This document shows positions 53,948 through 62,874 of a stretch of DNA of 64,000 nucleotides, piece after piece. The position numbers and the translations under genes are program-made. Below the pieces are notes generated by a model. The model saw only the letters and a list, made by a program, of their open reading frames with translations, was not told where the DNA came from and ran no database searches. The DNA lies in contig CAIZWN010000056.1 of assembly GCA_903936705.1 (NCBI GenBank), positions 1 through 64,000 on the forward strand. Reading direction: 5' to 3'. Position 1 is the first letter of the stretch, and each line of letters opens with the position of its first letter. Source of the DNA: an uncultured Myxococcales bacterium (GTDB lineage Bacteria > Myxococcota_A > UBA9042 > DTJE01).

Positions 53948-53996
53948 CAGAATTATTTGCACCGTGGGTCCGGAAACCTTCACTCGGAGTTGGCGC

Positions 53997-55325
53997 ATGG
54001 ATGCCGTTCTCCTTGCACGTATTCAGTTTGCGATGACCATCGGATTTCACTTTTTGTTTCCCCCGATATCGATCGGTTTGGGCTGGATGCTGGTGGTTGT
54101 CGAGACGCTGGGCTGGCGCAAGGCGGACGACACGTACGTTCGGATGGGCAGGTTTTTTGCCAAACTGATGGCATTGACCTTTGCCGTCGGTGTCGCAACC
54201 GGAATTGTGATGGAGTTCCAGTTCGGTATGAACTGGGCCAGGTACTCTACGTTTGTCGGGGATATTCTTGGCGCCCCGCTGGCGGCCGAGGCTGTGTTCG
54301 CCTTCTTTCTTGAGTCTGCGTTTCTGGGCCTGTACCTGTTCGGACGTGGCAAGGTCTCGAAGGGTGTTCACTGGTTTTCGGCGTTGATGGTTGCGGTCGG
54401 CGCCACGATGTCGGCCTTCTGGATCCTGGTCGTCAACTCCTGGCAGCAGACTCCGGCCGGTTTCGATGTGGTCGCCGGGCGGGCCGTGCTGATTTCGTTC
54501 TCCGATGCCGTTTTCAACCCTTCAATGTGGTACCGGTTCTTCCACCAGTTGTGTGCGGCGCTGATTACGGGGGCATTCTTCGTTGGTGGCGTGTCCGCAT
54601 GGCAACTGCTGAAGGGCAGGGGGGGGGATGTGGCCCCCAAGGCGTTGCGGTTGTCCATCATTGCCGGGCTGGTTTTTGCGGTTCTGACCGTTTTTCCAAC
54701 CGGGCACGAACATGGAAAGCAGGTGGCCCGTGATCAGCCCGAGAAGTTTGCAGCACTTGAAGGTCTTTACAAGACACAGAATTCCGCGCCGCTGGTCATG
54801 TTCGGGCTGTTCGATGCTGGCCCGCCCCCGACCCTCAATGCCACCATCGAGATTCCTGGGCTGCTGTCGTGGATGGCGTTTGGTGACTTCAACGCGCAGG
54901 TCAAGGGAATCGACGCGTTTCCTGCCGATCAGATCCCGCCGTTGTGGATGACCTTTGTTTCGTTCCACAACATGGTGATGCTGGGCATGCTGTTCATAGG
55001 CGTCATGGGGCTGGGCCTCCTGCTGATGTGGCGCGGGCGCCTGATGACGTCCCGGTGGTACCACTGGATGTTCTTTGTGGTCAGCCCGCTTCCCCTTGCC
55101 GCCAATCAGCTTGGATGGATATCGGCCGAGGTGGGGCGTCAGCCCTGGACGGTCTACAAGCTGTTGCGGACCTCCGAATCGGTGTCGGTAACGGTTGGTG
55201 CCCCCGAGATCCTCTTTTCAATCATTCTTTTCGGGACCGTTTATCTGGCTTTGGGTGCGTTGTACGTTTTCATACTGTTTCGCGAGATGAACCATGGTCC
55301 CGATGCAGCCGGGGAGGTGTCATGA
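53997..55325 (+). CDS. cydA: Cytochrome bd-type quinol oxidase subunit I
   Basis: A 442-aa inner-membrane subunit of the high-affinity quinol:O2 oxidoreductase. H18 in MTIGFHFLFPPISIGLGW is the haem b595/d-side ligand; GVATGIVMEFQFGMNW, FFLESAFLGLYLFG and AFWILVVNSWQQTPAGF are family signatures; FHQLCAALITGAF bears the haem b558 His; the Q-loop region is short, as expected for the compact bd/CIO type rather than the 520-residue E. coli form. GRQPWTVYKLLRT lies in the last third. ATG 53997 with CGGAG eight bases upstream. Stop overlaps cydB by ATGA-type coupling. Divergent from the oxygen-sensitive glycyl-radical operon. Confidence 0.96.
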   Translation: MDAVLLARIQFAMTIGFHFLFPPISIGLGWMLVVVETLGWRKADDTYVRMGRFFAKLMALTFAVGVATGIVMEFQFGMNWARYSTFVGDILGAPLAAEAVFAFFLESAFLGLYLFGRGKVSKGVHWFSALMVAVGATMSAFWILVVNSWQQTPAGFDVVAGRAVLISFSDAVFNPSMWYRFFHQLCAALITGAFFVGGVSAWQLLKGRGGDVAPKALRLSIIAGLVFAVLTVFPTGHEHGKQVARDQPEKFAALEGLYKTQNSAPLVMFGLFDAGPPPTLNATIEIPGLLSWMAFGDFNAQVKGIDAFPADQIPPLWMTFVSFHNMVMLGMLFIGVMGLGLLLMWRGRLMTSRWYHWMFFVVSPLPLAANQLGWISAEVGRQPWTVYKLLRTSESVSVTVGAPEILFSIILFGTVYLALGALYVFILFREMNHGPDAAGEVS

Positions 55326-56371
55326 TGGATCTGGCCTTCCTGCAGGTCACATGGTTTCTGTTGTTTGGCTTCCTGATTATCGGCTATGCCATTCTGGACG
55401 GTTTCGACCTGGGCATCGGGGCTCTGTCGCTGTTCGTCAGGGACGAACATCAACGCGGCCAGTACATGGAAGTGATTGCCCCCGTGTGGGATGGCAACGA
55501 GGTCTGGCTGATCGCCGGGGGCGGCATGCTGTTTGCCGCATTTCCCCCGGTCTATGCCACGGTCTTCAGCGGGTTCTACATCGCATTGATGTTGCTTCTT
55601 ACTGCGCTGATCTTCAGGGGGGTGTCATTCGAGTTTCGCAATAAGGTCGACTCGGCCGGGTGGAGGCGATTCTGGGACTGGTCTTTCGGTCTGGGCAGCA
55701 TGGTGCCATCCTTGATATTCGGAGTAGCTGTCGGAAACATCCTTCTTGGGGTTCCGGTGGTCCTTGATGCCAACGGCGGATTCCTGTGGCGAGGTTCGTT
55801 TCTTGGTTTGCTGAATCCGTTTGCGCTGCTGGTGGGCGTGACCGGGCTGATGATGTTCATGACCCACGGCGCGCTGTATCTGGCTATGAAGGCCAGCGGT
55901 CCGACTGCGGAACGCGCCGGGCGGCAGGTTACGTTTCTCTGGATCTCGTGGGTGGCATTGTGGGCCCTGTCGACGATGGCTGCGGTGATTGTTTCGCCAT
56001 GGCTGTTCAAGGGGCTTCTTCAGAACGTGCTGCTGTATCTGCTTCTGGCTGTGGATCTTGCGTCGTTGATTGCGATCCCGCTGCTGTCACGTTCGGCAAG
56101 GCATGGCTGGGCTTTTCTGGCCTCGTGCGCTGCCATGGCAGCCCAGATCGGCCTGGTGGGCCTGTCCCTGTTTCCCCGGTTGGTACCATCGTCATTGAAC
56201 CTTCAGGACGCCAGCCTGACAATCACGAATGCGTCGTCGACCGAGACATCGCTTGCAAGCATGCTGGTGATTGCCCTGATCGGCTTGCCGATTGTCATCG
56301 GCTACACGATCTATATCTACCGCGTGTTCAAGGGGCGCGTGGCTCCAGGGCAGTTCTATGGCAGCTACTAG
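55322..56371 (+). CDS. cydB: Cytochrome bd-type quinol oxidase subunit II
   Basis: A 349-aa membrane subunit that pairs with CydA. GYAILDGFDLGIGALSLF and VIAPVWDGNEVWLIAGGG are CydB signatures; about eight hydrophobic helices follow. ATG 55322 (GGGGAGGTGTC upstream) overlaps the cydA stop by 4 bp; a second ATG directly follows. No third small subunit (cydX/cydY) is recognisable in the 115 bp to the next gene. Confidence 0.96.
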   Translation: MMDLAFLQVTWFLLFGFLIIGYAILDGFDLGIGALSLFVRDEHQRGQYMEVIAPVWDGNEVWLIAGGGMLFAAFPPVYATVFSGFYIALMLLLTALIFRGVSFEFRNKVDSAGWRRFWDWSFGLGSMVPSLIFGVAVGNILLGVPVVLDANGGFLWRGSFLGLLNPFALLVGVTGLMMFMTHGALYLAMKASGPTAERAGRQVTFLWISWVALWALSTMAAVIVSPWLFKGLLQNVLLYLLLAVDLASLIAIPLLSRSARHGWAFLASCAAMAAQIGLVGLSLFPRLVPSSLNLQDASLTITNASSTETSLASMLVIALIGLPIVIGYTIYIYRVFKGRVAPGQFYGSY

Positions 56372-56432
56372 GTTCTTCCATCACGTCAGGCAGGTATTCC
56401 TGGTGTGACGCATTCAACAGTGCTGTTCGCCG

Positions 56433-56461
56433 TTGTTGTCCCAACGTTCATCTGTTATCAA
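56433..56461 (+). promoter_or_regulatory. Putative sigma-70-type promoter of the FAD monooxygenase-like gene
   Basis: TTGTTG (56433-56438), a 17-base spacer and TATCAA (56456-56461). Transcription would start near 56468, about 19 nt before the ATG. This would separate the gene from cydAB. Moderate consensus match only. Confidence 0.3.
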
Positions 56462-56486
56462 ACGGCTGGCAGGATTGGAGTCCAGG

Positions 56487-57887
56487 ATGGACAAGGAAAA
56501 CCTTGCGGTCGACGTGGTCGTCGCCGGTGGCGGGACGGCCGGTAGCGCCGCTGCCTGGGCCCTGGCGCGTACCGGGTTATCGGTGATGGTCCTGGAACGT
56601 CGTTTCATCGACCAGGCCGGCGCCAGGTGGGCCAACGCCGTTCCTCCATGGTTTTTCGATGAATTCGGTATTGATCGGCCAAAAGCTCCCGAGCTGCAGC
56701 GCGACGAGAAATCGGCATGGCTGATCTCGCGGTTCGGGACTTGTCGTGCGGGGATGCATGATCCAATGCCTTACATTGGAGTCGATTGCCGCCTTCTGGT
56801 GCAGCGCCTGCATTCGCTTGGCCGGGACTCAGGCGTTGTTTTCGAAGGGGACGTGTCAGGTGCGACGCTGGAGATAGACGCCCACGGTCGGCCCGTTGCA
56901 CTGACCGCCAGACGTGGCGATACGAAGTCAGGGGGCTTTCCTTTTCGCGTAGCGGCGCGACTTTTCGTGGATGCATCGGGGACATCCGGTGTCTTGCGAC
57001 GGCAGGCTCCTGCGATGGCGCGCGACTGTCCGCCGCTTCAGCCGGATGAACTGTGCAGCGGCGCGAACCAGATTCGCAGGATCGCCGACCAGGGCGGGGC
57101 GATTGCCTATCTGGCGGCCCTTGGCCTTCAGCCAGGGGACACTGTGAACTGGGCCGGGGTCATGGGCGGCTTCTCGACACTTGTGGTCCACGTTCGGTCA
57201 GATCTTCAGACCGTTCTGATAACGACCGGGGTGTCGCAGGACGGGGGCAGGGGTTCGGGCACTGGAATTCTGGATGATTTCGTTGCATCAAACCCCTGGA
57301 TAGGCAGCACACTGTTCGGTGGGGCAGGGCTGATTCCCATACGCCGTCCGTTTGACCGTCTTTGTGCGCCGGGCATTGCCCTGGTGGGGGACGCGGCATG
57401 CCAGGTTTTTCCGGCGCATGCAAGCGGGATTGGCATGGGCCTGATGGGCGCTCGCACCCTGGCCGACGCCGTCGCTGGAAGCGATGACCCCGGTGCCGAA
57501 GGGCCACTGTGGGCATACCAGTCACGATTTCATCGCAGGTACGGCGCGATTCTGGGCGGGTTTGATGCCTTCAGGCGTCTGACTGTTTCGATGACCGGCG
57601 AAGACGTAGGCGCTCTGGTTGGCGAAGGCTTCATGACGGGGGACTCACTGCGTCTGGCCTTGTCGCAGCGTCTGGTGCCACCACGAGACGCCGGCTTGCT
57701 GGCATCAGTTGTGCGGGCCGCGGCACGTAGGCCCGATATTGCAGCGCGTCTTGTTGCCTCTGTGGCGCGAATGGCGGCAACCGCCGCACTGTACCGCCTG
57801 CATCCGGCGCGGCCGGATCGGTCCGCGTTGCGTCGATGGTCTTGCTCGGTCGCGGCTGCCCTTGGTGGCAGGCCCGATGTCCTCTAG
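56487..57887 (+). CDS. FAD-dependent monooxygenase/halogenase/GGR-like flavoprotein
   Basis: A 466-aa flavoprotein, ATG 56487 with GGAG upstream. VVVAGGGTAGSAAAWALART binds FAD; VLERR marks the ribose-binding end; the second FAD segment is GIALVGDAACQVFPAHASGIGMGL. This set matches the group-A monooxygenase/geranylgeranyl-reductase superfamily. The tryptophan-halogenase motif WxWxIP is absent, so halogenase activity is not supported. C-terminal ~110 residues are Arg/Ala-rich. Substrate unknown: hydroxylation of an aromatic or polyene, or isoprenoid reduction, are possible. It lies between cydAB and the SMUG1 gene (55-bp gap) with no obvious partner. Confidence 0.8.
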   Translation: MDKENLAVDVVVAGGGTAGSAAAWALARTGLSVMVLERRFIDQAGARWANAVPPWFFDEFGIDRPKAPELQRDEKSAWLISRFGTCRAGMHDPMPYIGVDCRLLVQRLHSLGRDSGVVFEGDVSGATLEIDAHGRPVALTARRGDTKSGGFPFRVAARLFVDASGTSGVLRRQAPAMARDCPPLQPDELCSGANQIRRIADQGGAIAYLAALGLQPGDTVNWAGVMGGFSTLVVHVRSDLQTVLITTGVSQDGGRGSGTGILDDFVASNPWIGSTLFGGAGLIPIRRPFDRLCAPGIALVGDAACQVFPAHASGIGMGLMGARTLADAVAGSDDPGAEGPLWAYQSRFHRRYGAILGGFDAFRRLTVSMTGEDVGALVGEGFMTGDSLRLALSQRLVPPRDAGLLASVVRAAARRPDIAARLVASVARMAATAALYRLHPARPDRSALRRWSCSVAAALGGRPDVL

Positions 57888-57942
57888 AGCCCGTGCTCAT
57901 TCGCCGTGATACCCTTGCATGTCGAACCGTCAGGAGCCGCCG

Positions 57943-58677
57943 ATGTCGGAATTACAGTCCGGTACCGCTCGCGAGTTGAAGGCTATCACCGGCAACCTTG
58001 ATGCCGACCTGCGCCGCCTGACGTTCGCCCTTCCGACAGCGTTCGTGTACAACCCCCTGGACTATGCACGTGGCGCCTGGGACGAATATTGCGCAAGGTA
58101 CGCCCGCTCCGGAATCGACGCCCTGTTCGTTGGCATGAACCCAGGGCCGTTCGGTATGGCGCAGACCGGTATTCCGTTCGGAGCCATCCCTTTCGTTCGT
58201 GATTGGTTGCAGATTCGCACACCATCCGGATTGCCTGCCGTATTCCACCCCAAGCGGCCGGTGCTGGGCTTTGACTGCCCCCGTATCGAGGTCAGCGGAC
58301 AAAGATTGTGGGGCTTCGCGAAGGATGTTTTCGTCACACCTGATGCCTTCTTCGACCACTTCTTCGTCACGAACTATTGTCCTTTGATGTTCCTGGAGGA
58401 ATCCGGCAGGAATCGTACCCCCGACGCACTTCCCTTGGCCGAGCGGGGGCCCTTGCTTGTCGCATGCAATCGGGCGCTGAGGAGTTTTGTAGGAGTCTTG
58501 AAGCCGCGAGTGGTTGTCGGGGTTGGAGCATTCGCCGAGGCGCGCGTTCGCGAGGCACTGGACGGGGTTCCGGTCCTGATAGGCCGCGTCACCCATCCCA
58601 GTCCGGCCAATCCGTCGGCAAATCGCGGATGGAGTGCCCTGGCAAGCAAGGAATTGGCCGGTCTGGGTCTGTTGTGA
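57943..58677 (+). CDS. SMUG1-type uracil-DNA glycosylase
   Basis: A 244-aa base-excision repair enzyme. GMNPGPFGMAQTGIPFG (63-80) is the SMUG1 active-site motif with N66 as catalytic Asn; the second motif HPSPANPSANRGW carries H218. WGFAKDVF and FFVTNYCPLMFLEESGRN lie in the uracil pocket and match family order. ATG 57943 with CAGGAGCC is preferred over ATG 57919, which lacks a ribosome site. SMUG1 is sporadic in bacteria, so it is a useful lineage marker. Stop is 60 bp from the convergent pyrophosphatase gene. Confidence 0.95.
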   Translation: MSELQSGTARELKAITGNLDADLRRLTFALPTAFVYNPLDYARGAWDEYCARYARSGIDALFVGMNPGPFGMAQTGIPFGAIPFVRDWLQIRTPSGLPAVFHPKRPVLGFDCPRIEVSGQRLWGFAKDVFVTPDAFFDHFFVTNYCPLMFLEESGRNRTPDALPLAERGPLLVACNRALRSFVGVLKPRVVVGVGAFAEARVREALDGVPVLIGRVTHPSPANPSANRGWSALASKELAGLGLL

Positions 58678-58737
58678 CTGCCAGGTAATCAACTGGAAGA
58701 TTGATGTTGGTCGTGTGGTGCAGCAGACAAAGGGGCA

Positions 58738-61296
58738 TCAGCCCCCGGTGCGGGACTCCAGCTCGGAACCGACCTCGCGCATCTCCTTGGAGTCGCGCTT
58801 GGACTGGACGACGGCCCACCCAATCAACACGGCGCACACGATCGAGCCGACGATGCCGAACCAGGGGTTCGATGTGGCGCCGTCAGCCGGACGCAGTGTG
58901 GATTCCATGATCACGACCAGGGCCAGAAGACTGACCATGTTCATGACCTTGATCAGCGGGTTCAGTGCCGGTCCGGCAGTGTCCTTCAGGGGATCGCCCA
59001 CGGTATCGCCCGTGACCGACGCCTTGTGGGCCTCGCTGCCCTTGCCGCCGTAGATCCCGTCCTCGATCATCTTCTTGGCGTTGTCCCATGCGCCACCCGA
59101 GTTGGCCATGAAGACCGCCAGCAACTGGCCGACAAGAATCAGGCCGGCCAGGAATCCGCCAAGGGCATACGGCCCAAGCAGGAAGCCAACCAGGAGGGGG
59201 GTCAGGATTGCAAGGAGTCCGGGGCCGATCAGTTCCTTCTGCGCCGTGTTGGTGCAGATGTCGACGACGCGGCCGTAGTCGGGCTTCTTGGTGCCGGCCC
59301 AGATTTCAGGATCCTTGAACTGCAGACGGCACTCCTTGACGATGAAGTAGGCAGCGCGTCCCACTGCCCGAATCAGCATGCCGCTGAACAGGAAGGGCAC
59401 GGCCCCGCCGATCAGCAGGCCGATCAGAACCATCGGGTCAGCAACCGTCAGTTTTGCTGCAACTGCGGCGTATTCAGCCGAAGTCAGGTTCGCGATTTCG
59501 GACTCGCTGCCCTTCGCGATGACCGCTATGAAGGAAGCGAACAGCGACACGGCCGCGATGACCGCGGAACCGATCGCGATGCCCTTGGTTTCCGCCTTCG
59601 TCGTGTTGCCCACGGCGTCGAGGTCGGCCAGTACCTGGCGAGCGCGCTTGTAGTTCGCGGCGCCCATCTCTTCCTTGTCATAACCCATCTCGCCGATGCC
59701 GTTGGCGTTGTCGGCGACTGGACCGAAAACGTCCATGGAGATGGTGTTTCCGGTCAGGGTCAGCATCCCGATGCCGGTCATGGCCACGCCGTAAGCGATG
59801 AAGACCGGCGGCATGCCCGAGTAGACCAGCACAGACAGTGCCAGCGCAATGGCAATGACCAGTACGTTCATGACGGTCGATTCATAACCGACAGCGATGC
59901 CCTGGATGATGTTTGTTGCGTGACCAGTCTGGCACGCGCGGGCCAACGACTTCACGGGCTCGTAAGAAGTGTGGGTGTAGTAGGAAGTCAGCTTGTTCAG
60001 CACGATGGCAAGAACGACGCCGATCAGGCAGGTCCACGCGGGACGCAGGTCCAGGCCGGCGGTGCCAAGGTTCGCCCATATGGGCAGCAGGTTCGGGTCG
60101 CCACCGGGGAAGCCCCCGCGAGCGATCGGGTTGTCGACGAAGTAGGCCGCATCGAAGGTCAGGTAGAAGTAGCCCAGAATGAAAAAGCCGACGATGCTGA
60201 TCAACGAGCCGATCCAGAAGCCCCGGTGGACCGACTTCAGTGCGGTGTCTGACGTGTCGTTCGGGCCGGCCTTGACTGTGTACGTGCTGATTATGGAACC
60301 CAGCACGCCGATGCCGCGGACCAGCAAGGGAAATATGACGCCCTTGTGGCCGAACGAGGCGAGGCCCAGGATCATCGCCGCGACGATCGTGACCTCGTAG
60401 GATTCGAAGATGTCGGAAGCCATGCCGGCGCAGTCGCCAACGTTGTCACCGACATTGTCGGCGATCGTTGCGGCGTTGCGCGGGTCGTCCTCGGGAATAT
60501 CCTTTTCGATCTTGCCGACCAGGTCGGCGCCGACGTCAGCGGCCTTGGTGTAAATGCCGCCGCCGACGCGCATGAACAGTGCCAGCAGGGTACCGCCGAA
60601 GCCGAAGCCCAGCAGTGCCTCGTAGGCATGCGCACCGTAAATCAGGAAAATCGTGGTGCCGCCCAGCAGGCCCAGGCCGTCTGTCAGCATGCCCGTCACG
60701 GTACCGGTGCGGTAGCCGATCTGCATCGCCTCGCCATATGAGGTCATGGCAGCGGTGGCTACCTTCAGGTTGCCGCGGGTCGCCAGGCGCATGCCGACGA
60801 AGCCGACGGTCCAGGAGAACAGGGATCCGACCAGAAATGCAACGGCGCGGCCAATGCCGAACTCGGGATGTGCCTTCCAGTCGGATGTGAAGAACAGGAG
60901 AATTGTCAGGATGCCGATCAGCGGGCCGATCCGGCGAAACTGCGCGCCAAGGTAGGCGTTGGCGCCCTCACGGACTGCGGCAGCAACGGCCTGCATGCGG
61001 GGCGTTCCATCCGGAGCGCGATTGACCTGGCGCATCAGCAACCAGGCATACAAAAGGCCGGCGATTGCAACAGCCAGGACGACCAGCAACCCGATCTGTT
61101 CCCATGCGGCGTAGGCCGGGTCAACGAACGGACCGAACCACTGGAAACCGGCAGCTGCAGGTGCAGCAACGGATTCCTGGGCGGCGGTTCCGAACGGGAA
61201 GATGTAGGCCAACCCGAAAAATGCCAAAAGCATTCCGAGGTAACCTGTCCTGGCACGCTTGTCCTTTCTCAACCGACGGAGCCAATCGAACGACAT
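58738..61296 (-). CDS. hppA: Membrane-bound proton-pumping pyrophosphatase (K+-independent type)
   Basis: An 852-aa polytopic enzyme coupling PPi hydrolysis to H+ export, about 16 membrane spans. PPi/Mg sites are DVGADLVGKIEKDIPEDD and ADNVGDNVGDCAGMASD. The cation-control motif reads GNTTKAETKG; Lys at this position (GNTTK) marks K+-independent H+-PPases, while K+-dependent Na+/H+ forms have Ala. The C-terminal GDTVGDPLKDTAGPALN supplies the third acidic cluster. ATG 61296 with GGAGGAG upstream. An N-terminal extension of ~80 residues with one extra hydrophobic segment (GYLGMLLAFFGLAYIFPF) precedes the core. Probably has its own promoter (61352-61381). Confidence 0.95.
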   Translation of the reverse strand: MSFDWLRRLRKDKRARTGYLGMLLAFFGLAYIFPFGTAAQESVAAPAAAGFQWFGPFVDPAYAAWEQIGLLVVLAVAIAGLLYAWLLMRQVNRAPDGTPRMQAVAAAVREGANAYLGAQFRRIGPLIGILTILLFFTSDWKAHPEFGIGRAVAFLVGSLFSWTVGFVGMRLATRGNLKVATAAMTSYGEAMQIGYRTGTVTGMLTDGLGLLGGTTIFLIYGAHAYEALLGFGFGGTLLALFMRVGGGIYTKAADVGADLVGKIEKDIPEDDPRNAATIADNVGDNVGDCAGMASDIFESYEVTIVAAMILGLASFGHKGVIFPLLVRGIGVLGSIISTYTVKAGPNDTSDTALKSVHRGFWIGSLISIVGFFILGYFYLTFDAAYFVDNPIARGGFPGGDPNLLPIWANLGTAGLDLRPAWTCLIGVVLAIVLNKLTSYYTHTSYEPVKSLARACQTGHATNIIQGIAVGYESTVMNVLVIAIALALSVLVYSGMPPVFIAYGVAMTGIGMLTLTGNTISMDVFGPVADNANGIGEMGYDKEEMGAANYKRARQVLADLDAVGNTTKAETKGIAIGSAVIAAVSLFASFIAVIAKGSESEIANLTSAEYAAVAAKLTVADPMVLIGLLIGGAVPFLFSGMLIRAVGRAAYFIVKECRLQFKDPEIWAGTKKPDYGRVVDICTNTAQKELIGPGLLAILTPLLVGFLLGPYALGGFLAGLILVGQLLAVFMANSGGAWDNAKKMIEDGIYGGKGSEAHKASVTGDTVGDPLKDTAGPALNPLIKVMNMVSLLALVVIMESTLRPADGATSNPWFGIVGSIVCAVLIGWAVVQSKRDSKEMREVGSELESRTGG

Positions 61297-61351
61297 GTGG
61301 CAACTCCTCCCGGCGGTCCCATCACCCGCCTGCTTCAATGTTAGCGGCGCA

Positions 61352-61381
61352 CTTTTAGCTGGATTTACTGACATTTGTCAA
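61352..61381 (-). promoter_or_regulatory. Putative promoter of hppA with palindrome over the -35 box
   Basis: On the minus strand TTGACA (61381 to 61376), an 18-base spacer and TAAAAG (61357 to 61352). The -35 box lies within TGACATTTGTCA (61369-61380), a perfect 5-bp dyad with a two-base centre, a good candidate operator for a dimeric repressor. The leader would be about 50 nt. Confidence 0.45.
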
Positions 61382-61454
61382 TTACTGGTCTTCAGACCCG
61401 GTGATTTTAGGTCTGTATTTCGGGATCGCGGGCGTTGCGATGAAAAGCGAAAAA

Positions 61455-62747
61455 TCAAGGGAGCTGGTCTGAATCTGGAATATCTTCTTCGATAATCGCG
61501 TCGTCGATCAGCGTCGGGTCCTCGATCGTGACGGCTTCGACGTCCTTCAACCGCCGTCCAAGAACGCGGCTGCGAGTTCCTACCTTTTCGAGGGCTGTTC
61601 CCGCCTCGCCTATCTTTTTCTGCACCTTGTCCAGCGCGTCACCGAACTTCGCGAACTCTGTCTTGACGGCGCCCAGTAAATGCCACACCTCGGCCGAGCG
61701 ATGTTCGATCGCCAGCGTTCGAAAGCCGACATGCAGGCTGTTCAAGAGGGCCGCGAAAGTGGTAGGGCCGGCCACCACGACGCGAAAGTCCCGCTGCAGC
61801 GACTCGCTGAGCCCTGGCCGGCGCAGCACCTCCGCAAAAAGGCTTTCGATAGGCAGATAAAGGATCGCGAAATCCGTGGTGTTCGGAGGGTCTAGATACT
61901 TGTCCCTGATGTCCTTGGCCTCGGCCCGCAGACGAACATCAAGCGCCTTGGATGCTGTTTCCACCCCGGCCGCGTCGGCACGCTCCGATGCTTCCATCAG
62001 TCGCTGGAAGTCCTCCTGTGGAAATTTGGCATCGACTGGTAGCCAGACCGGCGTCAGTCCGGCATCTCTTCCCGGCAGGCGGATCGCGTATTCGACGCGG
62101 TCGGCCGAACCCTTGCGCGTAGCCACGTTGGTCGAATACTGCTCGGGAGCCAGTATCTCGGCCAGCATGTTGCCCAACTGGGCCTCGCCCCAGGTCCCGC
62201 GAACCTTGACATTGGTCAGCACCTTTCGCAGATCACCTACACCGGATGCCAGCGCTTGCATCTCGCCAAGCCCCTTGTGGACGCTTTCGAGGTGTTCGCC
62301 AACCATCTTGAACGATTCGCCCAATCGTTGTTCCAGCGTGGCCTGCAGTTTCTGGTCGACGATGATGCGCACCTGCTCCAATGACTTCGAATTTTCTTCC
62401 TGCATGGCCTTCAGGCGTGTCTCGACTGCCGCTCGCAGGTTCTCCTGGCGCTGTTCATCGGCCTGCCTTACCGCATCGAGTCGCGTGCCCACGGTGTTGA
62501 CCAGTTGGCCGAAGCTGGATGTCACCTCGACGCGCTGGTCCTTCAGTTGCGCCCCGATCTCGTTGCGCGAACGCCCCATCTCGTCACGCAGGGCGGATTC
62601 CAGACGTTCCTGGCCATCCACCAGGCGGTCCAGGCGCTGATCGGGTGCCGCAGGTATTGCCCCGGATCGTCGCAGCAGCAGAAGGATCAACAGGACATCG
62701 GCCACGATCGTCAGTGCCAGCAAGATCCAAATAATACCATCGGACAC
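61455..62747 (-). CDS. rmuC: DNA recombination protein RmuC homologue
   Basis: A 430-aa protein. N-terminal membrane anchor (GIIWILLALTIVADVLLILLL; quoted in part GIIWILLALTIVADV), coiled coil about residues 40-160, then the RmuC domain with VRGTWGEAQLGNMLAEILAP, WLPVDAKFPQEDFQRL, FAILYLPIESLFAEVLRR and AGPTTFAALLNSLHVGFRT. RmuC limits DNA inversions/rearrangements; its nuclease nature is predicted, not fully shown. GTG 62747 is five bases after GGAGGT... (GGAGG), better than GTG 62753, whose ribosome site overlaps it. Follows the carbonic-anhydrase-like gene by 128 bp. Confidence 0.94.
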   Translation of the reverse strand: MSDGIIWILLALTIVADVLLILLLLRRSGAIPAAPDQRLDRLVDGQERLESALRDEMGRSRNEIGAQLKDQRVEVTSSFGQLVNTVGTRLDAVRQADEQRQENLRAAVETRLKAMQEENSKSLEQVRIIVDQKLQATLEQRLGESFKMVGEHLESVHKGLGEMQALASGVGDLRKVLTNVKVRGTWGEAQLGNMLAEILAPEQYSTNVATRKGSADRVEYAIRLPGRDAGLTPVWLPVDAKFPQEDFQRLMEASERADAAGVETASKALDVRLRAEAKDIRDKYLDPPNTTDFAILYLPIESLFAEVLRRPGLSESLQRDFRVVVAGPTTFAALLNSLHVGFRTLAIEHRSAEVWHLLGAVKTEFAKFGDALDKVQKKIGEAGTALEKVGTRSRVLGRRLKDVEAVTIEDPTLIDDAIIEEDIPDSDQLP

Positions 62748-62874
62748 AGGCACCTCCGTTTGGCGACCGCTTGGATTCTAGCAGGGGGGGCGGACATGAA
62801 CGACCAACCGGACCAGAAAACTTGCGTCGGTGATGCCATCGTCAAGGCACTTCGCTTTGGCCGGCATGGTCGCG

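Noticed and set aside
56487-57887. Considered a flavin-dependent tryptophan halogenase
   Set aside because: The halogenase WxWxIP motif is missing; only the general FAD monooxygenase/GGR pattern is present.
59026-60252. 408-codon plus-strand frame inside the pyrophosphatase gene
   Set aside because: The opposite strand encodes a highly conserved family with all catalytic motifs.
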